From positions 43,450,018-43,514,017 of the forward strand of contig OX352762.1 of the NCBI GenBank assembly GCA_947095585.1: a DNA stretch of 64,000 nucleotides, given 5' to 3'. This document shows, piece after piece, positions 1-10,379 of the stretch. The notes beneath the pieces are model-generated. The model did not search any database. It was not told where the DNA came from and was given only the letters and a program-made list of their open reading frames with translations. The DNA is from Nephrocerus scutellatus (taxonomy: Eukaryota; Arthropoda; Insecta; Diptera; Pipunculidae). Position numbers and translations under genes: made by a program. How positions within the stretch are numbered: the stretch's first letter is position 1; each line of letters begins with the position of its first letter.

Positions 1-309
1 AGAATTGGCCTTGAATTGAAGATGTAAACATGTTGACAGAATTCGCATTGCAAGATAAGATTGGCCTTGAATATTATAGTGGTAAACAAGATATGAATGT
101 TCAGATTTAAGGGGTGCGTGCTTTGGATATATGATGATTAATATAAGTAATATAAGTTGGATCACGCAATTACAGTTATGAATAAATGATAAAATATGGA
201 ATATTTCATAAGATTGAAGTGGTTTGTATGGTGCTATTTTCTATGTTAACAGTTAACCTCTGATATCTGTCAAACATAATGCATTGAAGTTAGCTGACAT
301 TCGATTAAT
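1..309. other. No recognisable gene; edge of element C
   Basis: This AT-rich stretch has no long open frame. A short phrase (gattggccttgaat-like) occurs twice near positions 6 and 60. By position it would be the integrase tail, env or 3' region of element C, but I see no motif that proves it. Confidence 0.4.
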
Positions 310-1098
310 TCAGCACGTTTGTATAACAAACTCAAAAGCAACTCACTAAGCCATAACAGTTTTTGTCTTGTAAATAGTAAAGTGTATTGTGTTGTTGTAA
401 AAGCTAATGAATTTATAAATTTTTTCCTCAACCGTATCTAAATGTTTTTTGGAATCATGTCTAAGGAGTTTTAAGTGTTCATTTATTGTATATACAGGAC
501 TAGTTAGTGTTTTTGTTAATTTCAATCTTTGTTTGATTGGTCGTCATTCTGTTTTGCAAATTTCGCAATTATTTATGAATTGTGTTATTTTCTGTTTTAG
601 ATTAGGATGATAAAATTTTTCATTAAGCTGCAAAAAGTTTTCGTTTATACTTATGTGCTTATTTCTTAGGTGTTCTGTTGCTATCAAATCCGAAAGTTAT
701 TTTTCGTCCTACATCCTTGAGGATTTCTTTTGCATCTTAGTACCTTAAAAATGTTGCGGTTGTTAATAAAACTGTCCTCAATGACTTTTCTGAAATAACT
801 ATACAGTGTTTTATCTTCTATTAGCACTGCATTTGTTATATTAATGTCGAAGTGGTTTTGAATTATATTATTAATGGTGTTATTGTCAAAGATTTTGGCA
901 TATATAATTTTCCTATTTACGTTAAATAACTTAAGGTTTCTTATTTTTAAAGAACCTTAACTTATATTCTTAAGTATGATTTGGTTTTTGTAGATGTTAA
1001 TTGGACACGTTGATTCTATGATTATTGGGTTAGCTTTCGGTATAGTCTATTATTACTCTTGACAAGGCATCATTTCCTTTTTGCACGCCTTTTTTATA
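310..1098 (-). pseudogene. pol: Integrase remnants of element C
   Basis: On the minus strand near 560-690, a frame reads an HHCC zinc-binding module ending in FINNCEICKT. Near 340-530 a second piece reads like the end of the integrase core (NEHLKLLRHD ... FISFYNNTIHFTI). The catalytic core between them is absent, so a large internal deletion has removed the first two catalytic acids. Several frameshifts and stops separate the pieces, and the linker toward RNase H (700-1098) is heavily decayed. The product would have no activity. Confidence 0.6.
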
Positions 1099-1515
1099 TT
1101 AAAATATATGGAAATCATATTCAGCTAAACGAAGTCTCCAACGCACAAGCTTAGAATTAGGTTCTTTTATGGAAAACAGCCATGCAAGGGATCTATGATC
1201 TGTCTCAATCAGGAATTTCCTGCCAAAAAGATAAGGCCTAAAATATTGTGTGGCCCACACAACAGCAAGAAGTTCCTTCTCGATTGTACTATAGTTTTGT
1301 TCGTGCCCATTAAGTGTGCGGCTGGCGAAAACAGGGTGCCCATCCTGTGATAAAATGGCACCGAAGGCGTAATTGCTTGCATCGGTTTGTAATATAAATT
1401 GCTTGTTAAAATCTGGGTAACGTAATATTGGATCATAGGTCAAAAGCTTTTTCAGTGTTTCGAAACTGTTCATATATTCTGGATCGGCTATGCTAATTTT
1501 TATGTCCTTTTTCAA
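1099..1515 (-). pseudogene. pol: RNase H domain of element C pol
   Basis: The open frame covers the RT thumb/RNase H junction and most of RNase H of a Ty3/gypsy polyprotein. Visible family motifs are FILQTDASNYAFGAILSQ, YSTIEKELLAVVW and FLIETDHRSL, which contain the catalytic D, E and D residues of the fold. The frame ends at the tether after YDFHIF. Upstream it is out of frame with the RT fragment at 1516-1724. RNase H degrades the RNA template during reverse transcription; this copy is part of a broken pol. Confidence 0.85.
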
Positions 1516-1724
1516 ATATTTTGCGGCTTCGCGATTTTTGAGAAATCTCGAATGATTTTCGATAAAACCCCGTGAGACCTGAAATTTTTTTTATTTCCTT
1601 AACGGATTTTGGTAATGTGAACTTTTGCACACATAATACCTTTTGTGGGTTAGGTTTTATACCATTTCTAGTTACTCGAAAAAAAGGAGGTTGAAAAAAC
1701 TTTGATATCGTCAATATATAAAAA
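1516..1724 (-). pseudogene. pol: RT fragment of element C with YIDD box and internal deletion
   Basis: Just beside the element B LTR, the minus strand encodes the YIDD polymerase active-site box (about 1708-1719) followed by IKVFST. The next recognisable text is VTRNGIKPNPQKV and then LPKSVKEIKKISGLTGFYRKS, in another frame. The roughly 40 residues that normally lie between these boxes are missing. So a ~120-bp deletion with frameshift sits only a few codons from the insertion site of B. Confidence 0.75.
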
Positions 1725-2309
1725 TGTAACTTAAGTAAAGTTACTTTAAAAAACGTAGTTTTACGGATTGACTTTTAAATTAACAGATATTCGCTCTGTT
1801 TAGTCAATCCTACCGACTGCGCCAAAAATGTAACTTGCTTGAAGTTATACTAAAAAAATTTAGTTTTAATTCCGGCCAACTTGCCAGAATGAGACTTAGA
1901 ATAAAAAACGCACAAAAACTTTTACAGCAGTGATGGTTGAACTAAATCTAAAGAAAATCTGATCTTACAATTCTAATTTATAGAGAAACCTCGGTTGCCA
2001 AAGAATCATGCATATTGCATAAGCCAAGATACAAAGCGCGTGTAGACTATTAAGTTATAAATAGGTTTAAATGAACGAGTGGTCCAGCTACGATTCTGGC
2101 CACCTGAAAAAACAAACGATTCTGCATCCGGAGCAGTATGCAAGACTACGCGAGAAATTAATTAGGGTTTTATTCAACAAAGTTGTGCGCAACTTTGTTG
2201 CTCTATATTGTCCATACGCAACGTGTATGCGCAGCTGTAGAGTCATAAACTTTGGAATGTTAATAGATCATAAATTAAGTATAAAGCACGCATCTGCAGA
2301 GTCATAAGT
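1725..2309 (-). repeat. Element B 3' LTR, left part (composite LTR)
   Basis: It starts with TGTAACTTAAG on the plus strand, the LTR end in minus reading, and is about 95% alike to 14366-14986 by eye. After ~85 bp it contains a tRNA-Ser primer-site complement and then a second LTR end, TGTAACTTGCTTG, at 1829. Compared with the right copy it lacks a ~50-bp AAAGATGAATGAAATG-rich stretch near 1920. It is broken off at 2309 by the junction with element A and continues at 10380. Confidence 0.8.
1809..1824 (-). promoter_or_regulatory. tRNA-Ser primer-binding-site echo inside the LTR
   Basis: The minus strand reads TGGCGCAGTCGGTAGG directly after an LTR end (separated by TTTT). This matches the 3' end of fly tRNA-Ser (acceptor starting GCAGTCG). 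It is a primer site in an abnormal place, inside what is now the LTR. The same echo is at 14450-14465. Confidence 0.75.
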
Positions 2310-2336
2310 CATAAGTCCTACCGACTGCGCCACATT
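2310..2336. other. Junction segment between LTR-B and LTR-A
   Basis: After GTCATAAGTCATAAG the sequence is CCTACCGACTGCGCCA followed by CAT and LTR-A. The 16-nt core is identical to the tRNA-Ser primer-site complement at 1809-1824. It is therefore not a normal target flank for A. Confidence 0.7.
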
Positions 2337-3753
2337 TGTAGCGAGGTAAATGCCGGGGTACGCTCGCCGGTATCCAGGGTCGTTTGCCTATTAACTAATA
2401 AGCCGTTGTTTTCGTTACAAAATTATTTCTTTATTGACTCCGTAAAATTTGGTTGAATATTTATATTATAATTATTAAATTACTTTCCTTTGATTTGATT
2501 TAATTTGTTTCGGCTGGTTTCTCCTTGTTCTTCTGCCGTCACGCCTGGTTTCTTGGCCGCTGATTCGGGTCTCGTAACGACGTGGTACGGGCAAGAAACT
2601 TTGGTTCGCACCTTTAAGGGGAATTTGTCCCTACGGGATTTAGTCGGAAGGAACAGGTCTTTCACCACTCGCTCCCCGCTAAATGGGAAAACTCGGCCCT
2701 ACGAGAGATCGAAACTCAAGATGGAGTCCTATAAGGCCCGCCACAGTCCTGAGTTCGAAGGGTTTCTATCTAACAAGGGGAATCTCTCCCTATCAAAGTT
2801 TTCAGAGTCTCGAGATGGAGTCCTATAAGGCCCGCCAGAATCTCGAGAAAAAGAAAGGGGTTTCTGAACTAGATTAAATAGAGAGAGGCAGATCTTTCAC
2901 TGTTCACTTTCTACTAAATGGGAAAACTTGGCCCTACGAGAATCGAAACTCAAGATGGAGTCCTATAAGGCCCGCCAGAGTCCTGAGTTCGAAGGGTTTC
3001 TATCTAACAAGGGGAATCTCTCCCTATCGAGGTTTTCAGAGTCTCGAGATGGAGTCCTATAAGGCCCGCCAGAGTCTCGAGACAAATAAAGGGGATTCTA
3101 AACTACTAATACTACTACGGAATTTGGCTAACCTGATTCCAGCGCCGACCAACGTTTATTGTCCTGTACCACGCCTTTAAAATTCCTCCGTCTCTAGCTT
3201 CATGGGTAGTTCTTGTAAATTATGTTGTTCGGGTGTCTCGCTTACGGTAAATGCTTTTGTGTCAATTTCCGGTAGTTGCCGATGCTGCTGATATCTCCTC
3301 GAGGCGTTTTAATTTTCCACTGTTCACTTACCGTTTTTGGTGTCCCATTGTTGAAGTGAACAGTCTCACTGATGCAGACCAAAGAGAAAAATTCTTCATG
3401 TGCTAATCCTTTTATAATCTTTGCCTCTTGGTTGTCTTTGCCTCTTTGTAGGCTTGCAGCTTTGTAGTTCTCTCATCTCTCTCGTGTTGTTGGTGGTTTT
3501 CTCTTGTAACAGATCGCTTGGGTTTTTTCCATTTCGCATTTTCTCACCTCCGTTACTTCGTACATACTTGTTTGCATGCACGTGTTGCTGTATTTATTTG
3601 CATGCATGCGCTGTGTAGCCATGCATGATTCGATTAGCACTTGTTGATTTTTTTCTTCGTGCGTACATGCCCTGCTGTACTTGTTTGCACGCACGTGTTG
3701 TGTTACTACGCTGGGCGTGCACAGTGGGTGTAAGACGAAAATTCGTCATTACA
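2337..3753 (-). repeat. Element A 3' LTR
   Basis: The 1417-bp LTR starts TGTAGCGAGG and ends GTCATTACA on the plus strand. It aligns throughout with 8936-10379, with scattered substitutions and several small indels, for example a 9-bp CTTCAGGCA block present only in the right copy. Inside are two ~235-bp tandem units and a CATGCACGTGTTG-rich block near 3570-3700. Confidence 0.92.
2681..3110. repeat. Tandem duplication inside LTR-A
   Basis: A unit of about 235 bp beginning AAATGGGAAAACT(C/T)GGCCCTACGAG occurs at 2681 and again at 2916. Each unit contains the phrase GATGGAGTCCTATAAGGCC twice, so the array is a repeat of repeats. The right LTR has the same arrangement at 9288-9700, so it predates the insertion of this copy. 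Confidence 0.85.
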
Positions 3754-3766
3754 CTCCCCCCTTACT
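3754..3766 (-). promoter_or_regulatory. Polypurine tract of element A
   Basis: On the minus strand, AGTAAGGGGGGAG lies immediately before the 3' LTR (TGTAATGACG). This is where plus-strand DNA synthesis would be primed in a Ty3/gypsy element. Confidence 0.85.
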
Positions 3767-4294
3767 ACTGGTGACTGTGACCTTTGCTTCTCCTTGGCGA
3801 CTGAGCTGTATTTTCACTCTTTTCCCACCGATGAATCGCTGAAACGACATTGATTTGCCTAGGACATGGTCTCTGCGTGCCTGTTCCACTATGTCTTCGA
3901 GTTCCTCCTCCGGTGTTCTCGCTTCTCTGCGTCTCTTGTGTGTCCTGCGCCCACCGTCGCCTTGTTCGCCATCCTTAGTGTGGCTCAGGTCGTGTTTGTC
4001 GTTGGGGTTGCCATCATGCGTGTTGTTGCCTTGTCCGTGGTTGTTGCCGAGGTTGTTGCCAGATGCGTTGATAATTTGTCCGTTATTGTGGCTGAGGTTG
4101 TTGCCAGATGCGTTGATGCCTTGTCGGTGATTGTTTTTGCAGTGTTTATTTGTTTATTATTATATTTTGTTTAGTTGTTGTTTTTTTTTCTTTGTAGTTA
4201 GTCACCGCACACGCCCGTTCACCACGAGACTATTAACTAGAGTGATTTTTAATGCCACATCGCTCGTTGACTAAAGATAGTTTTTTTCTCCTTC
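3767..4294. other. Non-coding 3' region of element A
   Basis: Between the polypurine tract and the integrase stop there is no convincing gene. Around 4030-4130 a ~45-bp phrase (GAGGTTGTTGCCAGATGCGTTGAT) is repeated. Plus-strand open frames here are made of these low-complexity GTT/TGC repeats and resemble no protein family I know. Confidence 0.6.
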
Positions 4295-4828
4295 TTACAC
4301 GTTGTGGAACTTCATTTCTGTGATCTTGGTATGAAAATAGCGGTTCTCGTGATTTGGTGTAGAAATAGCGGTGCTTGTGATTTTTTTTTGGTTGCGTGCC
4401 TTACTAACATATTCCGTGGCATCGATCTTACAAGTCTTCTGTCCTTGGTGGCTCGGCGGTGTTTCGTGGTATATCTTTACGTCGCTGACATGAGCGGTTC
4501 GCTCCTTTCTCTCTCCTTCCTTGGCTAGCACTAGGATTACTGGTGATCTGAAGGATTCTATGCGGTATGGTCCTTCATACTTTGGTGCCAGTTTCGCGTT
4601 AAAGTTCTCGCTTGCTTTGGACAAATGATGTTTTCTGACCCAGACCATTTGTCCTATCGATGGGGCCCAGGGACGCCTTCGCAAGTTATAATGTATTGCC
4701 TGGTCTTGTGCTGCCCGCTCCATATTATGCTGCACAATTTGGAACACCTCTCGCAGACGTAAAGCCTTTTTTGCCTGTGTCACTGTCGTTTCCATCGTTA
4801 CTGTAGCAGGGGTCACTTCCTCGAACAA
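4295..4828 (-). pseudogene. pol: Integrase C-terminal region of element A
   Basis: This frame holds the end of the gypsy integrase: a helical stretch (QHNMERAAQDQAIHYNLRRR), then WVRKHHLSKA and PKYEGPYRIESF, the GPY/F-type module that binds DNA and helps target integration. The tail after the module is charged and shows no chromodomain. It is out of frame with the catalytic core at 4859-5308. Confidence 0.8.
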
Positions 4829-4858
4829 GGTTTTTGGGAGCCGTGGCTCGCGTCCTTG

Positions 4859-5308
4859 TTACAAGAATGCTGGGCTGAATCCGGTTGTTTCAGACTTCGC
4901 TGTGTTTATCGCCAGCATTTTTTCTGGAAGCTTCTCATCCCAAAGCCGTTGGTCGGCACCCAGGAGTTGTGCAATGATCATTTTGACTGTCCGGTTGGTC
5001 CTTTCTGTTGGGTTCTCTTGTGGCGTGTAGGGTGCAGTAAATTGCTGTCGAGTTCCCATCTCGCGCATAAATCGTTGGAAACCTCGAGCTGTGAATTGGG
5101 TTCCATTACCGGTAATAAGAACCTTAGGTATGCCAAATCGTGCCAGAACACGTTCCCTGAATGCCTTTTGCACTCCTTCTGCTGTGGCTGTGCGTAGTGG
5201 TATCAGCTCTGTCCATTTGGAGAACTTATCGAAGAAAACCAGTAGCATAGTGTTGCCATGTTTTGAGCGAGGGAAGGGTCTATGAAGTCTGCGCACAATA
5301 TCGACCAA
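4859..5308 (-). pseudogene. pol: Integrase catalytic core of element A
   Basis: The frame has the core fold of retroviral-type integrase, with FFDKFSKWTELIPL, RFGIPKVLITGNGTQF and the QENPTERTNRT helix carrying the catalytic E. In the second catalytic motif the usual D of ITDNGTQF is G (ITGNGTQF), which should abolish strand transfer. The first catalytic D lies in the overlapping frame at 5203-5610 (CADFIDP), so a frameshift near 5240 separates the two. Confidence 0.85.
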
Positions 5309-5610
5309 GGTTCTTCTGGTACCTGCGTCAGCATTTTTCCTGCTGGATGCTGCTGACCCGGCTTAAAGCGTTGACAGACTTGGCATTTGTTGACGTGTCG
5401 CCGGATATCGCGAAACATCCCTGGCCAATAGTACCTGCCGCATACTCTCCTCGTCGTCTTCCGAACACCCATGTGTCCAGCTGTTGCATCGTCATGGTTC
5501 TCACGCATCACCCTGTCACGACAATGGGTCGGCACACAGAGCTTCCATGGGGCACAATCGTCGTCGTCCGCTTGTCTGTGTATGTGACGGTACAGCTGTC
5601 CATTTTGCAT
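5203..5610 (-). pseudogene. pol: Integrase zinc-binding domain of element A
   Basis: An HHCC module is visible: HDDATAGHMGVRKT followed by YYWPGMFRDI and CQVCQRFKPG. It is followed by LCADFIDP with the first catalytic Asp. The reading frame then ends and the core continues in another frame. A stop or frameshift also separates it from the RNase H segment ending at 5680. Confidence 0.85.
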
Positions 5611-5679
5611 AGTATAGTCTGGAAATTTCTCTGGTTTCTCTAGTGTTTCCGCTATCTTCCGCTTGATCCAGCCACATTC

Positions 5680-6297
5680 CTATCGTTCGGGCGGAGTATT
5701 GGCCACCCTGGCGAATACTTCTAGGGGTTGTCGCGACAGAGCGTCAGCAATCACGTTAAGCTTACCTTTGCGGTATTGGATGTCGAAGCTGTATTGCTGT
5801 AGTTCCAATGCCCATCGTGCGATACGTCCTGCGGGGCTTTCGATCGAGTTGAGCCACTTAAGAGAAAGATGGTCCGTAACTACGCTGAACCTGTAACCTT
5901 CCAGGTAGGGCCTCATTTTTCTGATCCCCCATACGATCGCTAGGCATTCCTTCTCTGTTGGGGAGTAGTTGATTTCGGCTTTATTCAGGTGACGGCTGGC
6001 ATAGGCGATCACTTTTTCATGGCCATTTACCTCTTGCGTAAGTACCGCACCCAAACCATAGTCGCTGGCGTCTGTTTGTAGGGTGAACTTTTGCGTAAAG
6101 TCTGGGCATGCCAGTACAGGTGCCTCTGTGAGCCTCAATTTGAGTCTCTCGAAAGCCTGTTGCTCTTGTTCCGTCCACTTCCAAACGTTTTCTCTTCTTG
6201 AGCAGACGTGTGAGTGGGTGGACGACATTGGAAAATTCTGGTACGAAACGCCTGTACCCCGAAGCGAATCCCAAGCAGCGGCGCAGCTCCCGAACAT
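5680..6297 (-). pseudogene. pol: RNase H domain of element A
   Basis: From about residue 30, after [15 protein letters not shown], the frame contains [48 protein letters not shown] and the tether ending DALSRQP. The first ~30 residues are a shadow of the RT frame. A one-base shift near 6195-6205 separates it from the 561-aa protease/RT frame. Confidence 0.88.
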
Positions 6298-7702
6298 TCT
6301 TTGGTGGTTGCAGTTCCCGTATAGCAGCTACTTTCTCCGGGTCTGTGTGGATTCCTTCTTCGCTAACGACGTGTCCGAGGTACTTAAGCTCTTTTTTAAA
6401 GAACTCACACTTTTCTAGATTAATCTTGAGGTTTGCTGCTCGCAATCGCCGGAAGACTTCCCTCAGATTCTGCATGTGGTGCTCTAACGTATTTACAACC
6501 ACGATGATATCGTCCAAATAGGCAAATGCGTGGGGTTCCATCTCGGAGCCAATTACCTGATCTAGCGCTCGTTGAAAAGTGGCGGGCGCTGAGTGTAGGA
6601 GCCGCCACTGAAATAATCCACGACCCGGGACTGTGAACGCTGTGAACTGTTTGCTTTCTTCGTGCATCGGGATTTGCCAGTAACCAATTTTTAGGTCCAG
6701 ACTGCTCATATATTTTGCATTCCTCAACTTGTCTAGGATGTGGTTGATTCTGGGTAGCGGGTATGCATCTGGCACAGACTTGGAATTAAGCTGTCGGTAG
6801 TCGATGCAAAGTCTCCACTTTCCTGTTTTCTTTCGTACTAGCACAATAGGGGCGCTGTAAGGGCTGTGCGATGGCTCAATACATCCTTTGCTTAATAACT
6901 CGTCGACTTCCGCGTTGATTATCTCCTGCATTGCTGGATTCTTGGAAAAGTACCGTTGTTTAACGGGGCGATCATCAGACAATATGATTTTGTGGCTGGC
7001 TATGACTGTCGTTCCTTGTAACCTCTCAAACTTGGGCAATTCCTCATCTAAGAATGACTTGATTAACTCGCCTTCATCCTCTATGTTCCTGACCATGGTA
7101 AGCTTGGTGACTCCACCTTGAAATCTGCTTCCACTGGTGTTATCTAACGGGACCATGGTAAGCTGGGTGACTCCTTCCTGAAATCTGCTTCCACTGGTGT
7201 TATCTAACGAGACCATGGTAAGCTTGGTGACTCCTTCCTGAAATCTGCTTCCACTGGTGTTATCTACTGAGAGGGATGAACCTCCGCAGCTCATGACAAG
7301 TCCAAGTTGAGCTAGACAGTCCATTCCCAGCAGCACGTCGTCTATCGCTCCTGGTGGTACTAGAAAAGTAGTTTGACATCGTGCGGTTCCTAGTTTCACT
7401 TCGACATCAATGCAGTTGTAAATTTCCCTCGGAGTTCCGTCGGCCATACAAGCAATTATTTTTGTCGGTCGTGGTTTGGTCTGGAACTGTCCCCGCTTTT
7501 TGATGAAATCTTCACTAGCAAAACTTCGTGTTGCCCCCGTGTCTATGGTTGCGATCGCCGGTGTACCGTTGAGGGTTACATGCGCGTACACCCGGCTCGC
7601 GTCTTGCTTGAGTAATCCTACTGTCATGGCATGGGTGTCTGAGGTCCGGATGTGCCCCGCTCGTTCCGGTCCCCTCTTCTGTTTCCCGCGTTTAACCTGC
7701 AA
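6017..7702 (-). pseudogene. pol: Protease and reverse transcriptase of element A
   Basis: The 561-aa frame contains a retropepsin with ATIDTGATRSF (residues ~50-60) and IDDVLLGMDCLAQLG. A triplicated 20-aa linker follows, then RT with KWRLCIDYRQLN, SSLDLKIGYWQI and the catalytic FAYLDDIIVV. After KYLGHVVSEEGI and the thumb, the frame drops out near 6200 and RNase H continues in another frame. Order and spacing are typical of Ty3/gypsy pol. It is the best preserved coding part of A. Confidence 0.9.
7091..7270 (-). repeat. Three 60-bp in-frame repeats in the protease-RT linker
   Basis: The 60-bp unit (plus strand phrase GAAATCTGCTTCCACTGGTG) occurs three times head to tail and encodes a 20-residue repeat around DNTSGSRFQEGVT. 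Units differ by a few bases. Because the length is a multiple of three the frame is kept, so the expansion did not break pol. Confidence 0.9.
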
Positions 7703-8055
7703 CAGTCTTTAGTGCGAACATTCCTCCGGCCACATTCCCAGCAAAAAAGTAGCGTCTCGTATTTAAAATCTCTGTGGAAATGCCCCTGTTGGCCACATCG
7801 GCGGCATGCTGTTCGTGGGTTAGTGAAAAACTCGGCGTCTGGTGTAATTCCACAGTGTATTGGCTGTGGGCTGCGTCTGTGTGTGGCCGCAACTGGTTCT
7901 TTGTTTCCCCGAATCCTCTCGAAATCCTCGGCCATTTCTATCAACTCTTCCAGGTGATGGAAATCTCTACGGCGTATGTATAGCTGATACTCCTGTAGGG
8001 CGTTCTCGAACATGCGATCTAGCCGTTGTTCATCGGTGTAGTTGGCGTGGCGCAT
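7624..8055 (-). pseudogene. gag: Gag C-terminal half (capsid end and zinc knuckles) of element A
   Basis: The first part (RHANYTDEQRLDRMFENAL ... EMAEDFERI) is the C-terminal capsid region. Two knuckle-like motifs follow: CRRCGQQGHFHRDF and CWECGRRNVRTKDCC. In the first the last Cys of CX2CX4HX4C is Phe. It is in a different frame from the middle gag segment upstream, and its end overlaps the start of the pol frame. Confidence 0.8.
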
Positions 8056-8355
8056 CAGTGTTTGGAGGGCGAGGACGAAGTCTTTGAAACACTCGCGCGG
8101 TTTTTGGTGCCGTTGTCATCTTCTAATCGTTCTAGATAACGGTTCGGGAGAAAGAATTTCACAAGGTCCCTTTTGAAATCGCTCCATCGCTGCCACTGTC
8201 GGTTGTTGTTCCTGCACCAAGCCAGCGCACGATCGCGGCATTGTTCGAGGCAACAAGTCCTTGTCCAGATTATACACATCAGTCAGCTCCTCTACGCGTT
8301 CAACAAATGCCAGCGGTTCCTTTCCGCCGTCGTATTTCACTGACCTCTTTCTCAC
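8055..8355 (-). pseudogene. gag: Middle of gag of element A (frameshifted)
   Basis: Two overlapping minus frames carry pieces of one capsid. One reads VKYDGGKEPLAFVERVEELT, the other CRDRALAWCRNNNRQW then DFKRDLVKFFLPNRYLERL. The family signature (fold start, then F...FLP.RY) is recognisable only when the frames are read one after the other, so at least two frameshifts have occurred here. Confidence 0.7.
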
Positions 8356-8389
8356 TTGGTCGATGAGTGCAGGGTGTTGGGATGCACGT

Positions 8390-8764
8390 TCATTTGAAAC
8401 AAAATTTTGTTTGACTCTCCCTGGATGGCTTCGGTGCTTCTAAGCACGCTGGTCCCGTAAGCGGTGGGATCGGCAATGTACGTTCATTTGGGGCGATTTT
8501 TATTTGACTCTCCCTGGATGACTTTGGTATTTCTAGGCACGCTGGTCCCGTTAGCGGTAGGATCGGCGAAGGAGTTCGCGCGTAACGTACCTCTAGTTCC
8601 TTCAGACGGGCTATCTGATCTTCTGTAAGGCTTTCGCTGTTGATGAGAGCCGAAAACCGTTTACGCATTTCCTCAACTGTACCACTTGCTTCCAAGCCGA
8701 ATTCTTCCGCGAGTACCGCAAGTTCTCCCTTTTTCAGCTCGTAGACCCAACTTGTTTTTACCAT
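8390..8764 (-). pseudogene. gag: Gag N-terminus of element A, SAP-like
   Basis: The 124-aa frame begins with ATG and reads VYELKKGELAVLAEEFGLE, a helix-turn-helix resembling the SAP motif seen at the start of some insect gypsy gag proteins. A proline-rich linker with the phrase PLTGPACLE(I/A)PK(S/P)SRESQ occurs twice. It runs out of frame before the capsid. A 150-bp leader separates the start from the primer site. Confidence 0.7.
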
Positions 8765-8915
8765 TTTGGGGTATTCTTTGCTAGATTTTCCTTAAGTTTT
8801 ACACTCTCTGCCGTCGATTTAGATTATTTTTTTTCTTATTATACTGCCTATTATTAAGTTATATGTTATTTTTGTTTTTGTAAAACTTGACTTGGGTTTT
8901 TTTTCCTTTAACGGA

Positions 8916-8933
8916 GTCCCTGCTCGGGCGCCA
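8916..8933 (-). promoter_or_regulatory. tRNA-Lys-type primer binding site of element A
   Basis: The minus strand reads TGGCGCCCGAGCAGGGAC two bases after the 5' LTR end. TGGCGCCCGA(A/G)CAGGGAC is the form complementary to tRNA-Lys 3' ends. The leader between it and gag (8765-8915) is T-rich on the plus strand and holds no other feature. Confidence 0.8.
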
Positions 8934-8935
8934 TT

Positions 8936-10379
8936 TGTAGCGAGGTAAATGCCGGGGTACGCTCGCCGGCATCCAGGGTCGTTTGCCTATTAACTAATAA
9001 GCCGTTGTTTTCGTTACAAAATTATTTCTTTATTGACTCCGTAAAATTTGGTTGAATATTTATATTATAATTATTAAATTGCTTTCTTTGATTTGATTTA
9101 GGTTGTTTCGGCTGGTTTCTCCTTTTTCTTCTGCCATCACGCCTGGTTTCTTGGCCGCTGACTCGGGTCTCGTAACGACGTGGTACGGGCAAGAAACTTT
9201 GGTTCGCACTTCAGGCACCTTTAAGGGAAATTTGTCCCTACGGGATTTAGTCGGAAGGAGCAGGTCTTTCACCACTCGCTCCCCGCTAAATGGGAAAACT
9301 CGGCCCTACGAGAGATCGAAACTCAAGATGGAGTCCTATAAGGCCCGCCAGAGTCCAGAGTTCGAAGGTTTTCTATCTAACAAGGGGAATCTCTCCCTAT
9401 CGAGGTTTTCAGAGTCTCGAGATGGAGTCCTATAAGGCCCGCCAGAGTCTCGAGACAAAGAAAGGGGTTTCTGAACTAGATTTAATAGAGAGAGGCAGAT
9501 CTTTCACTGTTCACTTTCTACTAAATGGGAAAACTCGGCCCTACGAGAATCGAAACTCAAGATGGAGTCCTATAAGGCCCGCCAGAGTCCTGAGTTCGAA
9601 GGGTTTCTATCTAACAAGGGGAATCTCTCCCTATCGAGGTTTTCAGAGTCTCGAGATGGAGTCCTATAAGGCCCGCCAGAGTCTCGAGACAAAGAAAGGG
9701 GATTCTAAACTACTAATACTACTGGGGAATTTGGCTAACCTGATTCCAGCGCCGAACAACGTTAATTGTCCTGTACCACGCCTTTAAAATTCCTCCGTCT
9801 CTAGCTTCGTGGGTAGTTCTTGTAAATTATGTTGTTCGGGTGTCTCGCTTACGGTAAATGCTTTTGTGTCAATTTCCGGTAGTTGCCGATGCTGCTGATA
9901 TCTCCTCGAGGCGTTTTAATTTTCCACTGTTCACTTACCGTTTTTGGTGTCCCACTGTTGAAGTGAACAGTCTCACTGATGCAGACCAAAGAGAAAAATT
10001 CTTCATGTGCTAATCCTTTTATAATCTTTGCCTCTTGGTTGTCTTTGCCTCTTTGTAGGCTTGCAGCTTTGTAGTTCTCTCATCTCTCTCGTGTTGTTGG
10101 TGGTTTTCTCTTGCTTGCTTGGGTTTTTTCCATTTCGCATTTTCTCAACTTCGTTACTTCGTACATACTTGTTTGCATGCACGTGTTGAGTTGCTATGCT
10201 GTATTTATTTGCATGCATGCGCTGTGTAGCCATGCATGATTCGATTAGCACTTGTTGATTTTTTTCTTCGTGCGTGCGCGCCCTGCTGTACTTGTTTGCA
10301 CGCACGTGTTGTGTTGCTACGCTGGGCGTGCACAGTGGGTGTAAGACGAAAATTGTAAGTTCAAATTTTCGTCGTTACA
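8936..10379 (-). repeat. Element A 5' LTR
   Basis: The 1444-bp LTR starts TGTAGCGAGG and ends CGTCGTTACA. It matches 2337-3753 apart from substitutions and small indels, which suggests the insertion is not very recent. It would drive minus-strand transcription toward 8900. Confidence 0.92.

Larger units (their letters stand above)
2337..10379 (-). mobile_element. Element A, full-length Ty3/gypsy with 1.4-kb LTRs
   Basis: Paired LTRs (2337-3753 and 8936-10379) with TG...CA ends bracket, in minus order, a primer site, gag with N-terminal SAP-like domain and zinc knuckles, protease, RT, RNase H, integrase, a ~540-bp non-coding tail and a polypurine tract. No env is seen. The flanks do not match each other (CACAT left, GTTAA right), so no target duplication is visible. 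Gag and pol carry several frameshifts and one integrase catalytic residue is changed, so the copy is dead. It is visibly less AT-rich than its neighbours. Confidence 0.9.

Noticed and set aside
3855..4174. GC-richer plus-strand open frames of 91 and 102 aa in the element A tail
   Set aside because: They come from a low-complexity GTTGTTGCC-type tandem repeat and lie antisense to the element; no domain.
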